A stretch of DNA of 64,000 bases from an uncultured Clostridia bacterium (GTDB lineage: Bacteria; Bacillota; Clostridia; TANB77; CAG-508), in contig CAQZSK010000006.1 in NCBI GenBank assembly GCA_948934525.1, positions 1 to 64,000 of the forward strand, given 5' to 3'. The notes under the pieces were generated by a model. It was not told the DNA's origin. It saw only the letters and a list, made by a program, of their open reading frames with translations, and ran no database searches. The translations under genes were made by a program, and so were the position numbers. Within the stretch, counting starts at the first letter, position 1. Every line of letters begins with the position of its first letter. Of this stretch, positions 60,267-64,000 are shown piece after piece.

Positions 60267-60824
60267 ATGAGAGTAATTAGTGGAATAGCAAGAGGTACAA
60301 AATTAAGTTCAATTGAAAGTTTGTCTACAAGACCAACTTTAGATAGAGTAAAGGAATCTTTATTTAATATTATACAAAATAAAATAGAAGATACCATTAT
60401 TTTGGACTTATTTGCAGGAAGTGGAGCCATTGCTATTGAATTTTTAAGTAGAGGCGCTAGACAAGCCTATTTATGTGAAAATAATCATGCAGCTATAAAA
60501 ATGATATATGCAAATTTGGAGAAGACAAGGTTAAAAGAAAAAGCTACTGTTATAACAAGGGATTATCAAAAAGCAATAGAAATATGTAAAAAGGACAATA
60601 TTCAATTTGATACAATCTATTTAGATCCACCTTATCAAACTAATTTTGCAATACAAGCTACCAAAAAAATATTATCATTAGATTTACTAAAAGAAAAAGG
60701 AACCATAATTATAGAAACCGATGATGAGAAGCGAGAATTACTCGAATTAGAAGAACTAGATATAAAAATAGAGGACATTAGAAAATATGGAAGAGCGAGT
60801 TTGATTTTCCTATCTTCTAAGTAG
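60267..60824 (+). CDS. rsmD: 16S rRNA (guanine(966)-N(2))-methyltransferase RsmD
   Basis: It methylates G966 of 16S rRNA. The 185-residue protein has MRVISGIARGTKL at its true start (ATG 60267; upstream frame extension is leader), SAM-binding DLFAGSGAIAIEFLSRGA and the catalytic DPPY in IYLDPPYQTN. AGAGGT precedes the ATG. It is separated from divIVA by a terminator and promoter. Confidence 0.93.
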   Translation: MRVISGIARGTKLSSIESLSTRPTLDRVKESLFNIIQNKIEDTIILDLFAGSGAIAIEFLSRGARQAYLCENNHAAIKMIYANLEKTRLKEKATVITRDYQKAIEICKKDNIQFDTIYLDPPYQTNFAIQATKKILSLDLLKEKGTIIIETDDEKRELLELEELDIKIEDIRKYGRASLIFLSSK

Positions 60825-60894
60825 AAAGAATAAATATACGATTTGATTAAGGGTAAATTCGTAAAGCGTCTTAAAAATCGAAAGGGGTAATACA

Positions 60895-61332
60895 ATGGAA
60901 ATATTTACTTTGTTAGAAACTTTAGAGGATATGCTAGAAAAAAGTAGAAATGTACCTTTTTCTGGTAAATGTGTTGTAGATAAAGAAGAAGTGTTAGATA
61001 TTATAAAAGAAATAAGACTAAAGTTGCCAGAAGAATTAAAACAAGCTAAGTGGGTAAAAGAAGAAAGGCAGCGTATATTAGTTGAGGCACAAAACGAAGC
61101 AGATGAAATTATTAAAGAGGCAGAAAATAGAATTATTTCTATGATAGATGAACATGAAATAACGAGAAAAGCTTATGAGAAGAAGGTTGAGATTATCGAA
61201 ACAGCAAATGAAATGTCTCGTGAGATTTCAAAAGGAACAAAAGACTATGCAGATAATCTTTTATCCAATATAGAAGATGCTTTGCAAAACGCATTAAAAG
61301 TAATTCAAGAAAACAGAAATGAACTAAAATAG
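60895..61332 (+). CDS. conserved clostridial coiled-coil protein
   Basis: A 145-residue soluble protein, conserved beside rsmD in clostridia and often labelled ATPase-like without support. Residues 55-130 form a long Glu/Lys/Ala-rich coiled coil (AQNEADEIIKEAENRI), resembling F-type ATP-synthase b-subunit stalks and DivIVA-like helices. AAAGGGG precedes the ATG. Function is unknown. Confidence 0.8.
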   Translation: MEIFTLLETLEDMLEKSRNVPFSGKCVVDKEEVLDIIKEIRLKLPEELKQAKWVKEERQRILVEAQNEADEIIKEAENRIISMIDEHEITRKAYEKKVEIIETANEMSREISKGTKDYADNLLSNIEDALQNALKVIQENRNELK

Positions 61333-61342
61333 ATTTTTGGGG

Positions 61343-61392
61343 GTCAGAAAGGGGAAGTTAAGTCGTTGATTTCCAATTTCTGACTTTCTTTA
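61343..61392 (+). terminator. terminator before ftsK
   Basis: GTCAGAAA pairs with TTTCTGAC at the base, with GGGGAA/TTTCC further in, followed by TTTCTTT. Confidence 0.7.
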
Positions 61393-61467
61393 GTTTGTTA
61401 GTATTTTTTCTATATTATAAATATAGGAAAAGCAGATGATCAATAATAACAGGAGGAAAGTAAGAAA

Positions 61468-63939
61468 ATGGCAACAAAGCGTGGAAAGAAAAAGAAGAAG
61501 GGTAGTAAAGTAGATATCAATATTGCAGTAGTAGTGTTGGTATTGTTAAGTATATTATTAATGATTTTGATTTATACTAAGTCAGGAAGCATTGGAGCTA
61601 AATTAAGTCCGATGTTAGGTGGAATTATGGGATTCATCAAATATGTAATTCCAATTGGTATGCTACTAATTGCTATATCAATGACACATAATGATAAATA
61701 TTTTATGACTCATAAATTAATGCAATATGGAATTTTCCTAGTTTGTATTGCGGCAATGCTTAGTATTTTTCAAGGAAATATTAATATTAATAGAGATTTT
61801 TCTGATATTATGCAAGACTGTTACTATAATGGAGAAAGAGATGTAGGCGGTGGTGTTATTGGAGGAGCAGTAGCGGTTCCATTAATCAAAATGTTAGGAA
61901 CAGTTGGAGCTGCAATTTTTACCATAGGAGTTTCTATTCTTCTACTAGTATTTATCTTTGACATTAAGCCAGCAGAAATGATTGCGAATTATTTAGATGG
62001 AGCAGAGGATAGAAAGCTAGAAAGACAAGCTTATGAAGAAGAAAGATTAGCTAGGAGAGAAAAAATAGCTAAGTCAAGAAAACTTCCACAAATAGATTTA
62101 GATGATGATGAACCACCAAAAGAAACTAAGAAAGAAAAACGTTTACGTGAAAAGGAAGAAGCTGAAAAATTAGCAGCTCAATTCGAAGACCAATTAACTA
62201 TTAATTTAAATGAAGAAGATAAGTTAGGACAAAAATTTGATCACACTAATGATGAACTAGATATTCCGTTCTTTGGAAAGAAAAAGTTAAAAGGTGGACA
62301 AGTGACAGAGATAGAAGAGCAAAAAACAGAACCAAGTTCTCCAGATGTTTTAGAAGCTAATTTATTTAAACAAGTAGAAGAACAAAAAGAAGATAAAACA
62401 AAGGAGATTTTACAATTAGAACATGCTGTAACTGTAGAAGATGAAAATTATGAATTTCCACCAGTGCAATTGTTAAGTGAACCAGAGAAGAAAGTAAATA
62501 GAGGAAGCAAAAAATCAGTAGCAGATACAGCTACGCAATTACAAAAAACTTTATATAGTTTTGGGGTGTCAGCAAAGGTAGAAGACGTTTCAGTAGGACC
62601 AGCTATTACAAGATATGAATTAAAACCTGCAGAAGGAGTTCGTGTTAGTAAAATTGCAAACTTAGCTGATGATATTGCTTTAAACTTAGCAGCAGAAAGT
62701 ATCCGTATTGAAGCACCAATTCCAGGAAAACAAGCGGTAGGAATTGAAATACCAAATAAAGAAAATGAAATGGTACATTTTAGAGAGATTATCGAAGATG
62801 ATAAATTTATTGATCATAAATCAAAATTAGCTTTTGGACTTGGAAAAGATGTAGCAGGACAAGCGGTAGTTACCGATATTGCTAAAATGCCTCACGTTTT
62901 AATTGCTGGTGCAACAGGTTCTGGTAAGAGTGTTTGTATCAATACTTTAATTTCAAGCATTTTGTATAAAGCGAAACCAAGTGAAGCAAAATTATTAATG
63001 GTTGACCCAAAAATTGTAGAACTTTCAGTATATAATGGAATACCACATTTGCTAATTCCAGTAGTAACAGACCCTAAAAAAGCAGCAGGAGCTTTAGCCT
63101 GGGCAGTGCAAGAGATGGAAGATCGTTATCAAAGATTTGCGACCAAAGGAGTAAGAGACTTAAAAGGATATAATGAAGCAATGCAAAAAGAAGAAGGAAA
63201 TGCGACACTTCCACAAATTGTTATCATTATAGATGAGTTAGCAGACTTAATGATGGTATCACCAAAAGATGTAGAAGATTCTATTTGCCGTTTAGCACAA
63301 AAAGCAAGAGCAGCAGGAATGCACTTAGTAATTGCTACACAAAGACCATCTGTTGATGTTATCACAGGTATTATTAAAGCAAATATTCCATCTAGAATAG
63401 CCTTTTCTGTATCTTCACAAGTAGATTCTAGAACCATTTTGGATATGGCAGGTGCAGAGAAATTATTAGGAAAAGGAGATATGCTATTCTATCCTGCAGG
63501 TGCTTCAAAACCTACTAGAGTACAAGGTGCGTTTGTATCAGACGGTGAAGTAGAAAAAATAGTGGACTTTATTAAAGCAGAAGGAGAAGTAACTTATAAC
63601 GAAGATATTATAGAACAAATAGAAAATTCTAATAAAACAGATAAAGAAAAGGATTTAGAATCAGAACAAGCCGATGATGATGGAACAGATCCATTCTTAA
63701 TGGAGGCTATTGATACTGTAGTAGAAACCAAGCAAGCATCCACCTCTTTTATTCAAAGAAGATTTAAAGTAGGCTATGCAAGAGCAGGAAGAATTATTGA
63801 TCAAATGGAAGAAAGAGGCGTTATTTCAGGCTATCAAGGAAGTAAGCCACGTGAAGTATTGATGACAAAAGAAAGATGGCAAGAATTGAAAATGGCTCAG
63901 AATTCTCCTGATGCTAATAGTGAGCAGACTCAGGAATAG
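61468..63939 (+). CDS. ftsK: DNA translocase FtsK/SpoIIIE
   Basis: An 823-residue septal DNA pump. About four N-terminal membrane segments (25-170), an acidic linker, the alpha/beta motor with Walker A GATGSGKS near residue 481 and Walker B IVIIIDELADLMM, and a C-terminal gamma winged-helix (about 745-810, FIQRRFKVGYARAGRIIDQME). In spore-formers this protein or a paralogue packs the forespore chromosome. AGGAGG precedes the ATG. Confidence 0.97.
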   Translation: MATKRGKKKKKGSKVDINIAVVVLVLLSILLMILIYTKSGSIGAKLSPMLGGIMGFIKYVIPIGMLLIAISMTHNDKYFMTHKLMQYGIFLVCIAAMLSIFQGNININRDFSDIMQDCYYNGERDVGGGVIGGAVAVPLIKMLGTVGAAIFTIGVSILLLVFIFDIKPAEMIANYLDGAEDRKLERQAYEEERLARREKIAKSRKLPQIDLDDDEPPKETKKEKRLREKEEAEKLAAQFEDQLTINLNEEDKLGQKFDHTNDELDIPFFGKKKLKGGQVTEIEEQKTEPSSPDVLEANLFKQVEEQKEDKTKEILQLEHAVTVEDENYEFPPVQLLSEPEKKVNRGSKKSVADTATQLQKTLYSFGVSAKVEDVSVGPAITRYELKPAEGVRVSKIANLADDIALNLAAESIRIEAPIPGKQAVGIEIPNKENEMVHFREIIEDDKFIDHKSKLAFGLGKDVAGQAVVTDIAKMPHVLIAGATGSGKSVCINTLISSILYKAKPSEAKLLMVDPKIVELSVYNGIPHLLIPVVTDPKKAAGALAWAVQEMEDRYQRFATKGVRDLKGYNEAMQKEEGNATLPQIVIIIDELADLMMVSPKDVEDSICRLAQKARAAGMHLVIATQRPSVDVITGIIKANIPSRIAFSVSSQVDSRTILDMAGAEKLLGKGDMLFYPAGASKPTRVQGAFVSDGEVEKIVDFIKAEGEVTYNEDIIEQIENSNKTDKEKDLESEQADDDGTDPFLMEAIDTVVETKQASTSFIQRRFKVGYARAGRIIDQMEERGVISGYQGSKPREVLMTKERWQELKMAQNSPDANSEQTQE

Positions 63940-63987
63940 AATTTATATGAATACATAAACTATAATCAACAAATGAAAAAGGTACAT

Positions 63988-64000
63988 ATGGAAAAGAAAA
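63988..64000 (+). CDS. possible start of the next gene
   Basis: ATG at 63988 follows AAAAAGG and reads MEKK before the window ends. Too short to identify. Confidence 0.3.

Noticed and set aside
1..64000. CRISPR array or prophage
   Set aside because: No regularly spaced direct repeats, cas genes, integrase or phage structural genes were seen; the repeated palindromes are dispersed single elements.
1..64000. DGR reverse transcriptase inside the window
   Set aside because: No frame shows reverse transcriptase motifs (such as YxDD) in a protein of suitable size, so the DGR idea rests only on the target-like genes.

Overview
The window is AT-rich chromosomal DNA from a spore-forming member of the Clostridia. 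It carries spoIIID, yabG, yunB, spoVAC/AD/AE, a SPOCS-LysM coat-type protein, a BofC-like protein, a GH18 spore-lysin-like protein and Cys-rich sporulation-type miniproteins. It also has anaerobic pyruvate formate-lyase and strong GGAGG ribosome sites. Gene content and the many pilin-like/Ig-like/sulfatase-factor-like surface proteins fit an uncultured gut clostridium; I cannot name a species.

Layout. 0-7 kb: 3' end of a surface protein with a formylglycine-generating-enzyme (FGE)-like C-terminal domain, a HExxH metallopeptidase-like protein, leuS, a small foreign-looking gene, a Sua5-type tRNA threonylcarbamoylation gene and a BofC-like gene. 7-13 kb: pgsA, a ClpE-like unfoldase and a zinc-type ABC importer. 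13-17 kb: a GC-rich island, pflA, pflB, an XRE regulator and spoIIID. 17-30 kb: a zinc ribbon protein, a broken Gtr-type membrane protein, an ABC exporter, Nudix, yabG, veg, SPOCS-LysM, yunB, an orphan Cys/His-rich fragment, an acetyltransferase-like gene and a frameshifted esterase. 30-35 kb: rplM-rpsI and infC-rpmI-rplT with leader RNAs, two pilin-like/FGE genes and an IS200 copy. 35-47 kb: spoVA operon, dodecin, a free-standing MutS-I-like domain, GH18, greA, deoD, pyrG and groES-groEL under a CIRCE-like operator. 46-54 kb: mtaB, a third FGE-like gene, a compact alaS, HIT, sortase, tRNA-His and tRNA-Gln. 54-64 kb: mutL, miaA, sepF, divIVA, rsmD and ftsK.

Three things stand out. First, three paralogous pilin-like/Big2/FGE-fold proteins share a conserved core but have strongly diversified C-terminal tails that end in a constant motif, as in targets of diversity-generating retroelements. 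A GC-rich orphan stretch at 12979-13161 reads like another such variable tail. No reverse transcriptase or template repeat is visible here, so this is a hypothesis. Second, seven intergenic palindromic elements share a GGGGACGTT-type core while their terminal stems covary (TGTCAG/CTGACA or TGTCGCA/TGCGACA). One of them supplies the last codons and stop of an unusually short alaS. Third, several genes carry a single-base lesion (Gtr-like protein, esterase, spoVAE, a surface-protein 5' end, IS200 tnpA). Either local gene decay or assembly error could explain them, so they should be checked against reads.

Regulatory reading is good for several loci: inverted Spo0A-box-like sites before spoIIID, one such site before the veg promoter, a sigma-K-like promoter before yabG, an attenuator before pyrG, an L20-type leader before infC with a probable AUC start codon, and a terminator whose 3' arm contains the next gene's Shine-Dalgarno sequence at 39987-40027.
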